From Adiantum capillus-veneris (Eukaryota > Streptophyta > Polypodiopsida > Polypodiales > Pteridaceae): a stretch of 64,000 nucleotides of DNA. How positions within the stretch are numbered: position 1 is the first letter of the stretch; every line of letters starts with the position of its first letter. The stretch is taken from positions 19,266,446 to 19,330,445 of the forward strand of contig CM043969.1 in NCBI GenBank assembly GCA_014529385.2, given 5' to 3'. Shown here piece by piece: positions 36,601 to 50,100 of the stretch. Position numbers and translations under genes: made by a program. The notes under the pieces are model-generated. The model did not search any database. It saw only the letters and a list, made by a program, of their open reading frames with translations, and had not been told where the DNA came from.

Positions 36601-39600
36601 CACCACTTGGAGTGACCATGATAGGTTTTACATGGGGGTTTGGTTCTAAGGTCCACCACTTGTCGGGGCTAACTCTATTGAAACATAGAGAGAAGCAAAG
36701 GTTCACCACTTGTCCAAGCTAGGCTCCATTGAAACATGGACAGAAGAATGCTCCACCATTTGTCCAAGATAGGCTCCATTGAAACATGACGAGAAGAAAG
36801 TTACACCATGTCTGCAAGATGCTAGGCTCCATCGAAAAACATTAAACCCACGATATTTCGTAGATGAGGGGTTTACATTCAAGGTCCAACACTTGTCCAA
36901 GCTATTATTGGTAGTGGCCTGAGTGGTTTGGTCTCAAGAATCACCATTTTTCCACTCTATGTCATTATATTAAGAATATGTGGGTGTTAAGGTCCACCAC
37001 TTGTCGAACCTATAAGGCTACATCTTAAAGGTTATTCTTTCTTACCACTTGGAGTGACCATGATAGGTTTTACATGGGGTTTGGTTCCAAGGTCCACCAC
37101 TTGTCCCAGCTAACTCTATTAAAACATAGAGAGAAACAAAGGTCCACCACTTGTCCAAGCTAGGCTCCATTGAAACATGGAGAGAACGATGCTCCACCAT
37201 TTGTCGAAGCTAACTCTATTGAAACATGGGAGGTTTACGTTCAAAGTCCACCAGTTGTCCAAGCTATAATCGCTAGTAGCATGAGTGGTTTTGTCTCAAG
37301 ATTCACCACTTTTTAACTCTATGTCATTATATTAAGAATATTTGGGTGTTAAGGTCCACCACTTATCCAACCTATAAGGCTATATCTTAAAGGTTATTCT
37401 TTCTCACCACTTGGAGTGACCATGATAGGTTTTACATGGGGGTTTGGTTCCAAGGTCCACCACTTGTCCAAGCTAACTCTATTGAATCATAGAGAGAAGC
37501 AAAGTTCCACCACTTGTCCAAGCTAGGGTCCATTAAAACATGGAGAGAAGGATGCTCCACCATTTGTCCAAGATAGGCTCCATCGAAAAATGAAGAGAAG
37601 CAAGATGCACCATTTCTCCAAGATGCAAGGCTCTATCGAAATACCTTACACCCACGTTATTTTGTACATGGGGGGTTTACATTCAAGAGCCACCACTTGT
37701 CCAAGCTATTATTGCTAGTAGCATGAGTGGTTTTGTCTCAAGATTCATCACTTTTCCACTCTATGTCATTATATTAAGAATATGTGGGTGTTAAGGTCCA
37801 CCACTTGTCCAACCTATAAGGCTATATCTTAAAGGTTATTCTTTCTCACCACTTGGAGTGACCATGATAGGTTTTACATGGGGGTTTGGTTCCAAGCTCC
37901 ATCACTTATCCAAGCTAACTCTTGAAACAGAGAGAGAGAGAGAAGAAAAGGTCCACCACTTGTCCAAGCTAGGCTCCATTGAAACATGGAGAGAAGGATG
38001 CTGCACCATTTGTCCAAGATAGGCTCCATTGAAACATGACAAGAAGCAAGCTCCACCATGTCTTCAAGATTCTAGGCTTCATCGAAATACATTAAACCCA
38101 CGATATTTCATAGTGAGGGGTTTACATTCAAGGTCCACCACTTGTCCAAGCTATTATTGCTAGTAGCTTGAGTGGTTTGGTCTCAAGATTCACCACTTTT
38201 ATTAAGAATATGTGGGTGTTAAGGTCCACCACTTGTCCAACCTATAAGGCTACATCTTAAAGGTTATTCTTTCTTACCACTTGGAGTGACCATGATAGGT
38301 TTTACATGGGGGTTTGGTTCCAAGGTCCACCACTTGTCCAAGCTAACTCTATGGAAACATAGAGAGAAGCAAAGGTCCACCACTTGTCCAAGCTAGGCTC
38401 CATTGAGACATTTAGAAGGATGATCCCACATTGGTGGAAGATAGGCTTCATTGAAACATGAAAAGAAGCAAGCTGCACCATGTCTCCAAGATTCTAGGAT
38501 CCATTGAAATACCTTAAACCCACGATATCTTTTACATGTGGGGTTTAACGTCAAGGTCAGCCACTTGTCCAAGCTATTATCCCTAGTAGCATGAGTGTTT
38601 TGGTCTCAAGATTCACCACTTACCCACTCTATGTCATTATATTAAGAAGATCTGTGTGTTAAGGTCGACCACTTGTCCAACCTATAAGGGTATATCTTAA
38701 AGGGTATTCTTTCTCACCACTTGAAATTTCTATGATATGTTTTACATGGCGGTTTGGTTCCAAGGTCCACCACTTTCCAAGCTAACTTTCTTCTTCTCAT
38801 AGAGAGAAGCAAAGGTCCACCTCTTGTCCAAGCTAGGCTCCATTGAAACATGGAGAGACGGATGCTCCACCATTTGTCGAAGCTAACTCTATTGAAATGG
38901 GAAGGTTTACATTCAAGGTCCACCACTTGTCCAACCTATTAACTCTAGTAGCATGAGTGGTTTGGTCTCAAGATTCACCACTTTTTCACTCTATGTCATT
39001 ATATTAAAAATATTGGGTGTTAAGGTCCATCACTTGTCCAACCTATAAGGCTATATCTTAAGGGTTATTCTTTCTCACCACTTGGAGTGACCATGATAGG
39101 TTTTACATGGGGGTTTGGTTACAAGGTCCACCACTTGTCCAAGCTAACTCTATTGAAACATAGAGAGAAGCGAAGGTCCACCACTTGTCCAAGCTAGGGT
39201 CCATTGAAACATGGAGAGAAGGATGCTCCACCATTTGTCCAAGATAGACTCCATTGAAACATGAAGAGAAGTAAGCTGCACCATGTCTCCTAGATGCTAG
39301 CCTCCATCGAAATACCTTAAACCCACGATATTTTGTACATGGGGAGTTACCATTCAAGGTCCACCACTTGTCCAACCTATTATCTCTAGTATCATGAGTG
39401 GTTTGGTCTCAAGATTCACCACTTTTTCACTCTATGTCATTATATTAAGAATATCTGGGTGTTAAGATCCACCACTTGTCCAACCTATGAGGCTATAATC
39501 TTAAACTTTATTCTTTCTCACCACTTGGAGTTACCATGATAGGTTTTACATGGGGGTTTGGTTCCAAGGTCCACCACTTGTCCAAGCTAACTCTATTGAA

Positions 39601-41270
39601 ACATAGAGAGAAGCAAAGATCCACCACTTGTCCAAGCTATGCTCCATTGAAACATGGAGATAAGGATGCTCCACCATTTGTCCAAGATAGGCTCCATTGA
39701 AACATGCAGAGAAGCAAGCTGCACCATGTCTCCAAGATACTAGGCTCCATTGAAATACCTTAAACCCATGATATTTCGTACATGACGGGTTTACATTCAA
39801 GGTCCACCACTTGTCCAAGCTATTATCTCTAGTAGCATGAGTGGTTTGGTCTCAAGATTCACCACTTTTCCACTCTATGTCATTATATTAAGAAGATCTA
39901 GGTTTTAAGGTCCACCACTTGTCCAACCTATAACGCTATATCTTTAAGGGTATTCTTTCTCACCACTTGGAATGACCATGATAGGTTTTACATGGGGATT
40001 TGGTTCCAAGGTCCACAACTTGTCCAAGCTAACTCTATGGAAACATAGAGAGAAGAAAAGGTTTAACACTTGTCCAAGCTAGGCTCCATTGAAACATGGA
40101 GAGAAGGATGAGTCACCATTTGTCGAAGATAGGCTTCATTGAAACATGAAGAGACGCAAGCTGCACCATGTGTCCAAGATGCTAGGATCCATTGAAATAC
40201 CTTAAATCCACGATATTTTTTACATGTGGGGTTTAATTCAAGGTCAACCACTTGTCCAAGCTATTATCCTAGTAGCATGAGTGGTTTGGTCTCAAGATTC
40301 ACCACTTTTCCACTCTATGTCATTATATTAAGAATATCAGGGTGTTAAGGTCTGATCACTTGTCCAACCTATAAGGGTATATCTTAAAGGGTATTCTTTC
40401 TCACCACTTGGAATGACCATGATATATTTTACATGGGGGTTTGGTCCAAGGTCCACCACCTATCGAAGCTAACTCTATTCTTCTCATAGAGAGAAGCAAA
40501 GGTCCACCACTTGTCCAAGCTAGGCTCCATTGAAACATGGAGAGAAGGATGCTACACCATTTGTCGAAGCTAACTCTATTGAAACATGGGGGGTTTACGT
40601 TCATAGTCCACCACTTGTCCAAGCTATTATCACTAGTACTATGAGTGGTTTTGTTTCAAGATTCACCACTTTTTCACTCTATGTCATTATATTAAGAATA
40701 TCTGGGTGTTAAGGTCCACCACTTGTCCAACCTATAAGGCTATATCTTAAAGGTTGTTCTTTCTCACCACTTGGAGTGACCATGATAGGTTTTACATTGG
40801 GTATGGTTCCACGGTCCACCACTTGTCCAAGCTAACTCTATTGAAACATAGAGAGAAGCAAAGGTCCACCACTTGTCCAAGCTAGGGTCCATTGAAACAT
40901 GGAGAGAAGGATGCTCCACCATTTGTCCAAGATAGGCTCCATTGAAACATGAAGAGAAGCAAGGTGCACCATGTCTCCAAGATGCTAGGCTCCATCTAAA
41001 TACCTTAAACCCACGATATTTCGTAGATGGGGGGTTTACATTCAAGGTCCACCACTTGTCCAACCTATTATCGCTAGTAGCATGAGTGGTTTGCTCTCAA
41101 GATTCACCACTTTTCCACTCTATGTCATTATATTAAGAATATCTGGGTGTTAAGGTCCACCACTTGTCCAACCTATAAGGCTATATCTTAAAGGTTATTC
41201 TTTCTCACCACTTGGAGTGACCATGATAGGTTTTACATGGGGGTTTGGTTCTAAGGTCCACCACTTGTCG
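32050..41270 (+). repeat. About 4.6-kb segmental tandem duplication inside the array
   Basis: Rare variants recur with an offset of about 4605-4610 bp. The GAGACATTTAG...CCCACATTGGTGG variant is near 33798 and 38406. The CGACCACTTG and CTTCTTCTCATAGAG variants are near 34050-34190 and 38660-38800. TGTCGGGGCT is at 36661 and 41266. The pair spans roughly 32.05-36.66 and 36.66-41.27 kb and has few differences. A copy shortened to 2.92 kb follows (41266 to 44189). Confidence 0.88.
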
Positions 41271-44188
41271 GGGCTAACTCTATTGAAACATAGAGAGAAG
41301 CAAAGGTTCACCACTTGTCCAAGCTAGGCTCCATTGAAACATGGAGAGAAGAATACTCCACCATTTGTCCAAGATAGGCTCCATTGAAACATGACGAGAA
41401 GAAAGTTACACCATGTCTGCAAGATGCTAGGCTCCATCGAAAAACATTAAACCCACGATATTTCGTAGATGAGGGGTTTACATTCAAGGTCCAACACTTG
41501 TCCAAGCTATTATTGTAGTGGCCTGAGTGGTTTGGTCTCAAGAATCACCATTTTTCCACTCTATGTCATTATATTAAGAATATGTGGGTGTTAAGGTCCA
41601 CCACTTGTCGAACCTATAAGGCTACATCTTAAAGGTTATTCTTTCTTACCACTTGGAGTGACCATGATAGGTTTTACATGGGGTTTGGTTCCAAGGTCCA
41701 CCACTTGTCCCAGCTAACTCTATTGAAACATAGAGAGAAACAAAGGTCCACCACTTGTCCAAGCTAGGCTCCATTGAAACATGGAGAGAACGATGCTCCA
41801 CCATTTGTCGAAGCTAACTCTATTGAAACATGGGAGGTTTACGTTCAAAGTCCACCAGTTGTCCAAGCTATAATCGCTAGTAGCATGAGTGGTTTTGTCT
41901 CAAGATTCACCACTTTTTAACTCTATGTCATTATATTAAGAATATTTGGGTGTTAAGGTCCACCACTTGTCCAACCTATAAGGCTATATCTTAAAGGTTA
42001 TTCTTTCTCACCACTTGGAGTGACCATGATAGGTTTTACATGGGGGTTTGGTTCCAAGGTCCACCACTTGTCCAAGCTAACTCTATTGAAACATAGAGAG
42101 AAGCGAAGGTCCACCACTTGTCCAAGCTAGGGTCCATTGAAACATGGAGAGAAGGATGCTCCACCATTTGTCCAAGATAGACTCCATTGAAACATGAAGA
42201 GAAGTAAGCTGCACCATGTCTCCTAGATGCTAGCCTCCATCGAAATACCTTAACCCACGTTATTTTGTACATGGGGAGTTACATTCAAGGTCCACCACTT
42301 GTCCAAGCTATTATCGCTAGTAGCATGAGTGGTTTGGTCTCAAGATTCACCACTTTTTCACTCTATGTCATTATATTAAGAATATCTGGGTGTTAAGGTC
42401 CACCACTTGTCCAACCTATAAGGCTATAAGTTAAAGGTTATTCTTTCTCACCACTTGGAGTGACCATGATAGGTTTTACATGGGGGTTTGGTTCCAAGGT
42501 CCACCACTTGTCCAAGCTAACTCTATTGAAACATAGAGAGAAGCAAAGATCCACCACTTGTCCAAGCTAGGCTCCATTGAAACATGGAGAGAAGGATGCT
42601 CCACCATTTGTCCAAGATAGGCTCCATTGAAACATGCAGAGAAGCAAGCTGCACCATGTCTCCAAGATACTAGGCTCCATTGAAATACCTTAAACCCACG
42701 ATATTTCGTACATGACGGGTTTACATTCAAGGTCCACCACTTGTCCAAGCTATTATTCTAGTAGCATGAGTGGTTTGGTCTCAAGATTCACCACTTTTCC
42801 ACTCTATGTCATTATATTAAGAATATCTGGGTGTTAAGGTCCACCACTTGTCCAACCTATAAGGCTATATCTTTAAGGTTATTCTTTCTCACCACTTGGA
42901 GTGACCATGATAGGTTTTACATGGGGGTTTGGTTCCAAGGTCCACAACTTGTCCAAGCTAACTCTATGGAAACATAGAGAGAGAAAAGGTCCACCACTTG
43001 TCCAAGCTAGGCTCCATTGAAACATGGAGAGAAGGATGAGTCACCATTTGTCCAAGATAGGCTCCATTGAAACATGAAGAGAAGCAAGCTGCACCATGTG
43101 TCCAAGATGCTAGGATCCATCGAAATACCTTAAACCACGATATTTTTTACATGTGGGGTTTACATTCAAGGTCCACCACTTGTCCAAGCTATTATCCCTA
43201 GTAGCATGAGTGGTTTGGTCTCAAGATTCACCACTTTTCCACTCTATGTCATTATATTAAGAAGATCAGGGTGTTAAGGTCCACCACTTGTCCAACCTAT
43301 AAGGGTATATCTTAAAGGGTATTCTTTCTCACCACTTGGAATGACCATGATATTTTACATGGGGGTTTGGTTCCAAGGTCCACCACCTTGTCCAAGCTAA
43401 CTCTATTCTTCTCATAGAGAGAAGCAAAGGTCCACCACTTGTCCAAGCTAGGCTCCATTGAAACATGGAGAGAAGGATGCTACACCATTTGTCGAAGCTA
43501 ACTCTATTGAAACATGGGGGTTTACGTTCAAGTCCACCACTTGTCCAAGCTATTATCACTAGTACATGAGTGGTTTTGTCTCAAGATTCACCACTTTTTC
43601 ACTCTATGTCATTATATTAAGAATATTGGGTGTTAAGGTCCACCACTTGTCCAACCTATAAGGCTATATCTTAAAGGTTATTCTTTCTCACCACTTGGAG
43701 TGACCATGATAGGTTTTACATGGGGTTTGGTTCCAAGGTCCACCACTTGTCCAAGCTAACTCTATTGAAACATAGAGAGAAGCAAAGGTCCACAACTTGT
43801 CCAAGCTAGGGTCCATTGAAACATGGAGAGAAGGATGCTCCACCATTTGTCCAAGATAGGCTCCATTGAAACATGAAGAGAAGCAAGGTGCACCATGTCT
43901 CCAAGATGCTAGGCTCCATCTAAATACCTTAAACCCACGATATTTCGTAGATGGGGGTTTACATTCAAGGTCCACCACTTGTCCAACCTATTATCGCTAG
44001 TAGCATGAGTGGTTTGCTCTCAAGATTCACCACTTTTCCACTCTATGTCATTATATTAAGAATATCTGGGTGTTAAGGTCCACCACTTGTCCAACCTATA
44101 AGGCTATATCTTAAAGGTTATTCTTTCTCACCACTTGGAGTGACCATGATAGGTTTTACATGGGGGTTTGGTTCTAAGGTCCACCACT

Positions 44189-47100
44189 TGTCGGGGCTAA
44201 CTCTATTGAAACATAGAGAGAAGCAAAGGTTCACCACTTGTCCAAGCTAGGCTCCATTGAAACATGGACAGAAGGATGCTCCACCATTTGTCCAAGATAG
44301 GCTCCATTGAAACATGACGAGAAAAAGTTACACCATGTCTGCAAGATGCTAGGCTCCATCGAAAAACATTAAACCCACGATATTTCGTAGATGAGGGGTT
44401 TACATTCAAGGTCCAACACTTGTCCAAGCTATTATTGGTAGTGGCCTGAGTGGTTTGGTCTCAAGAATCACCATTTTTCCACTCTATGTCATTATATTAA
44501 GAATATGTGGGTGTTAAGGTCCACCACTTGTCGAACCTATAAGGCTACATCTTAAAGGTTATTCTTTCTTACCACTTGGAGTGACCATGATAGGTTTTAC
44601 ATGGGGTTTGGTTCCAAGGTCCACCACTTGTCCAAGCTAACTCTATTAAAACATAGAGAGAAACAAAGGTCCACCACTTGTCCAAGCTAGGCTCCATTGA
44701 AACATGGAGAGAACGATGCTCCACCATTTGTCGAAGCTAACTCTATTGAAACATGGGAGGTTTACGTTCAAAGTCCACCACTTGTCCAAGCTATTATCGC
44801 TAGTAGCATGAGTGGTTTTGTCTCAAGATTCACCACTTTTTAACTCTATGTCATTATATTAAGAATATTTGGGTGTTAAGGTCCACCACTTGTCCAACCT
44901 ATAAGGCTATATCTTAAAGGTTATTCTTTCTCACCACTTGGAGTGACCATGATAGGTTTTACATGGGGGTTTGGTTCCAAGGTCCACCACTTGTCCAAGC
45001 TAACTCTATTGAATCATAGAGAGAAGCAAAGTTCCACCACTTGTCCAAGCTAGGGTCCATTGAAACATGGAGAGAAGGATGCTCCACCATTTGTCCAAGA
45101 TAGGCTCCATCGAAAAATGAAGAGAAGCAAGATGCACCATTTCTCCAAGATGCAAGGCTCTATCGAAATACCTTAAACCCACGTTATTTTGTACATGGGG
45201 GGTTTACATTCAAGAGCCACCACTTGTCCAAGCTATTATTGCTAGTAGCATGAGTGGTTTTGTCTCAAGATTCATCACTTTTCCACTCTATGTCATTATA
45301 TTAAGAATATGTGGGTGTTAAGGTCCACCACTTGTCCAACCTATAAGGCTATATCTTAAAGGTTATTCTTTCTCACCACTTGGAGTGACCATGATAGGTT
45401 TTACATGGGGGTTTGGTTCCAAGCTCCGCCACTTATCCAAGCTAACTCTTGAAACAGAGAGAGAAGAAAAGGTCCACCACTTGTCCAAGCTAGGCTCCAT
45501 TGAAACATGGAGAGAAGGATGCTGCACCATTTGTCCAAGATAGGCTCCATTGAAACATGACAAGAAGCAAGCTCCACCATGTCTTCAAGATGCTAGGCTT
45601 CATCGAAATACATTAAACCCACGATATTTCATAGTGAGGGGTTTACATTCAAGGTCCACCACTTGTCCAAGCTATTATTGCTAGTAGCTTGAGTGGTTTG
45701 GTCTCAAGATTCACCACTTTTATTAAGAATATGTGGGTGTTAAGGTCCACCACTTGTCCAACCTATAAGGCTACATCTTAAAGGTTATTCTTTCTTACCA
45801 CTTGCAGTGACCATGATAGGTTTTACATGGGTTTTGGTTCCAAGGTCCACCACTTGTCCAAGCTAACTCTATTGAATAATAGAGAGAAACAAAGGTCCAC
45901 CACTTGACCAAGCTAGGCTCCATTGAAACATGGAGAAAAAGAATGTTGCACCATTTGTCGAAGCTAACTCTATTGAAACATGGGGGGTTTACGTCTAAGG
46001 TCCACCACTTGTCCAAGGTATTACCGCTAGTAGCATGAGTGGTTTTGTCTCAAGATTCACCACTTTTTCACTCTATGTCATTATAATAAGAATATTAGGG
46101 TGTTAAGGTCCACCACTTGTCCAACCTATAAGGCTATATCTTAAAGGTTATTCTTTCTCACCACTTGGAGTGACCATGATACGTTTTACATGGGGGTTTG
46201 GTTCCAAGGTCCACCACTTGTCCAAGATAACTCTATTGAATCATAGAGAGAAGCAAAGTTCAACCACTTGTCCAAGCTAGGGTCCATTGAAACATGGAGA
46301 GAAGGATGCTCCACCATTTGTCCAAGATAGGCTCCATTGAAACATGAAGAGAAGCAAGGTGCACCATGTCTCCAAGATGCTAGGCTCCATCTAAATACCT
46401 TAAACCCACGATATTTCGTAGATGCGGGGTTTACATTCAAGGTCCACCACTTGTCCAACCTATTATCGCTAGTAGCATGAGTGGTTTGCTCTCAAGATTC
46501 ACCACTTTTTCACTCTATGTCATTATATTAAGAATATCTGGGTGTTAAGGTCCACCACTTGTCCAGCCTATAAGGCTATATCTTAAAGGTTATTCTTTCT
46601 CACCACTTGGAGTGACCATGATAGGTTTTACATGGGGGTTTGGTTCTAAGGTCCACCACTTGTCGGGGCTAACTCTACTGAAACATAGAGAGAAGCAAAG
46701 GTTCACCACTTGTCCAAGCTAGGGTCCATTGAAACATGGACAGAAGGATGCTCCACCATTTGTCCAAGATAGGCTCCATTGAAATATGACGAGAAGAAAG
46801 TTACACCATGTCTGCAAGATGCTAGGCTCCATCGAAAAACATTAAACCCACGATATTTCGTAGATGAGGGGTTTACATTCAAGGTCCAACACTTGTCCAA
46901 GCTATTATTGGTAGTGGCCTGAGTGGTTTGGTCTCAAGAATCACCATTTTTCCACTCTATGTCATTATATTAAGAATATGTGGGTGTTAAGGTCCACCAC
47001 TTGTCGAACCTATAAGGCTACATCTTAAAGGTTATTCTTTCTTACCACTTGGAGTGACCATGATAGGTTTTACATGGGGTTTGGTTCCAAGGTCCACCAC

Positions 47101-50100
47101 TTGTCCAAGCTAACTCTATTAAAACATAGAGAGAAACAAAGGTCCACCACTTGTCCAAGCTAGGCTCCATTGAAACATGGAGAGAACGATGCTCCACCAT
47201 TTGTCGAAGCTAACTCTATTGAAACATGGGGGTTTACGTTCAAAGTCCACCAGTTGTCCAAGCTATTATCGCTAGTAGCATGAGTGGTTTTGTCTCAAGA
47301 TTCACCACTTTTTAACTCTATGTCATTATATTAAGAATATTTGGGTGTTAAGGTCCACCACTTGTCCAACCTATAAGGCTATATCTTAAAGGTTATTCTT
47401 TCTCACCACTTGGAGTGACCATGATAGGTTTTACATGGGGGTTTGGTTCCAAGGTCCACCACTTGTCCAAGCTAACTCTATTGAATCATAGAGAGAAGCA
47501 AAGTTCCACCACTTGTCCAAGCTAGGGTCCATTGAAACATGGAGAGAAGGATGCTCCACCATTTGTCCAAGATAGGCTCCATCGAAAAATGAAGAGAAGC
47601 AAGATGCACCATTTCTCCAAGATGCAAGGCTCTATCGAAATACCTTAAACCCACGTTATTTTGTACATGGGGGGTTTACATTCAAGAGCCACCACTTGTC
47701 CAAGCTATTATTGCTAGTAGCATGAGTGGTTTGTCTCAAGATTCATCACTTTTCCACTCTATGTCATTATATTAAGAATATGTGGGTGTTAAGGTCCACC
47801 ACTTGTCCAACCTATAAGGCTATATCTTAAAGGTTATTCTTTCTCACCACTTGGAGTGACCATGATAGGTTATACATGGGGGTTTGGTTCCAAGCTCCGT
47901 CACTTATCCAAGCTAACTCTTGAAACAGAGAGAGAAGAAAAGGTCCACCACTTGTCCAAGCTAGGCTCCATTGAAACATGGAGAGAAGGATGCTGCACCA
48001 TTTGTCCAAGATAGGCTCCATTGAAACATGACAAGAAGCAAGCTCCACCATGTCTTCAAGATGCTAGGCTTCATCGAAATACATTAAACCCACGATATTT
48101 CATAGTGAGGGGTTTACATTCAAGGTCCACCACTTGTCCAAGCTATTATTGCTAGTAGCTTGAGTGGTTTGGTCTCAAGATTCACCACTTTTATTAAGAA
48201 TATGTGGGTGTTAAGGTCCACCACTTGTCCAACCTATAAGGCTACATCTTAAAGGTTATTCTTTCTTACCACTTGGAGTGACCATGATAGGTTTTACATG
48301 GGTTTTGGTTCCAAGGTCCACCACTTGTCCAAGCTAACTCTATTGAATAATAGAGAGAAACAAAGGTCCACCACTTGACCAAGCTAGGCTCCATTGAAAC
48401 ATGGAGAGAAGGATGCTGCACCATTTGTCGAAGCTAACTCTATTGAAACATGGGGGGTTTACGTCTAAGGTCCACCACTTGTCCAAGGTATTACCGCTAG
48501 TAGCATGAGTGGTTTTGTCTCAAGATTCACCACTTTTTCACTCTATGTCATTATAATAAGAATATTAGGGTGTTAAGGTCCACCACTTGTCCAACCTATA
48601 AGGCTATATCTTAAAGGTTATTCTTTCTCACCACTTGGAGTGACCATGATACGTTTTACATGGGGGTTTGGTTCCAAGGTCCACCACTTGTCCAAGCTAA
48701 CTCTATTGAATCATAGAGAGAAGCAAAGTTCCACCACTTGTCCAAGCTAGGGTCCATTGAAACATGGAGAGAAGGATGCTCCACCATTTGTCCAAGATAG
48801 GCTCCATTGAAACATGAAGAGAAGCAAGGTGCACCATGTCTCCAAGATGCTAGGCTCCATCTAAATACCTTAAACCCACGATATTTCGTAGATGGGGGGT
48901 TTACATTCAAGGTCCACCACTTGTCCAACCTATTATCGCTAGTAGCATGAGTGGTTTGCTCTGAAGATTCACCACTTTTCCACTCTATGTCATTATATTA
49001 AGAATATCTGGGTGTTAAGGTCCACCACTTGTCCAACCTATAAGGCTATATCTTAAAGGTTATTCTTTCTCACCACTTGGAGTGACCATGATAGGTTTTA
49101 CATGGGGGTTTGGTTCTAAGGTCCACCACTTGTCGGGGCTAACTCTATTGAAACATAGAGAGAAGCAAAGGTTCACCACTTGTCCAAGCTAGGCTCCATT
49201 GAAACATGGACAGAAGGATGCTCCACCATTTGTCCAAGATAGGCTCCATTGAAACATGACGAGAAGAAAGTTACACCATGTCTGCAAGATGCTAGGCTCC
49301 ATCAAAAAACATTAAACCCACGATATTTCGTAGATGAGGGGTTTACATTCAAGGTCCAACACTTGTCCAAGCTATTATTGGTAGTGGCCTGAGTGGTTTG
49401 GTCTCAAGAATCACCATTTTTCCACTCTATGTCATTATATTAAGAATATGTGGGTGTTAAGGTCCACCACTTGTCGAACCTATAAGGCTACATCTTAAAG
49501 GTTATTCTTTCTTACCACTTGGAGTGACCATGATAGGTTTTACATGGGGTTTGGTTCCAAGGTCCACCACTTGTCCAAGCTAACTCTATTAAAACATAGA
49601 GAGAAACAAAGGTCCACCACTTGTCCAAGCTAGGCTCCATTGAAACATGGAGAGAACGATGCTCCACCATTTGTCGAAGCTAACTCTATTGAAACATGGG
49701 AGGTTTACGTTCAAAGTCCACCACTTGTCCAAGCTATTATCGCTAGTAGCATGAGTGGTTTTGTCTCAAGATTCACCACTTTTTAACTCTATGTCATTAT
49801 ATTAAGAATATTTGGGTGTTAAGGTCCACCACTTGTCCAACCTATAAGGCTATATCTTAAAGGTTATTCTTTCTCACCACTTGGAGTGACCATGATAGGT
49901 TTTACATGGGGGTTTGGTTCCAAGGTCCACCACTTCTCCAAGCTAACTCTATTGAATCATAGAGAGAAGCAAAGTTCCACCACTTGTCCAAGCTAGGGTC
50001 CATTGAAACATGGAGAGAAGGATGCTCCACCATTTGTCCAAGATAGGCTCCATCGAAAAATGAAGAGAAGCAAGATGCACCATTTCTCCAAGATGCAAGG

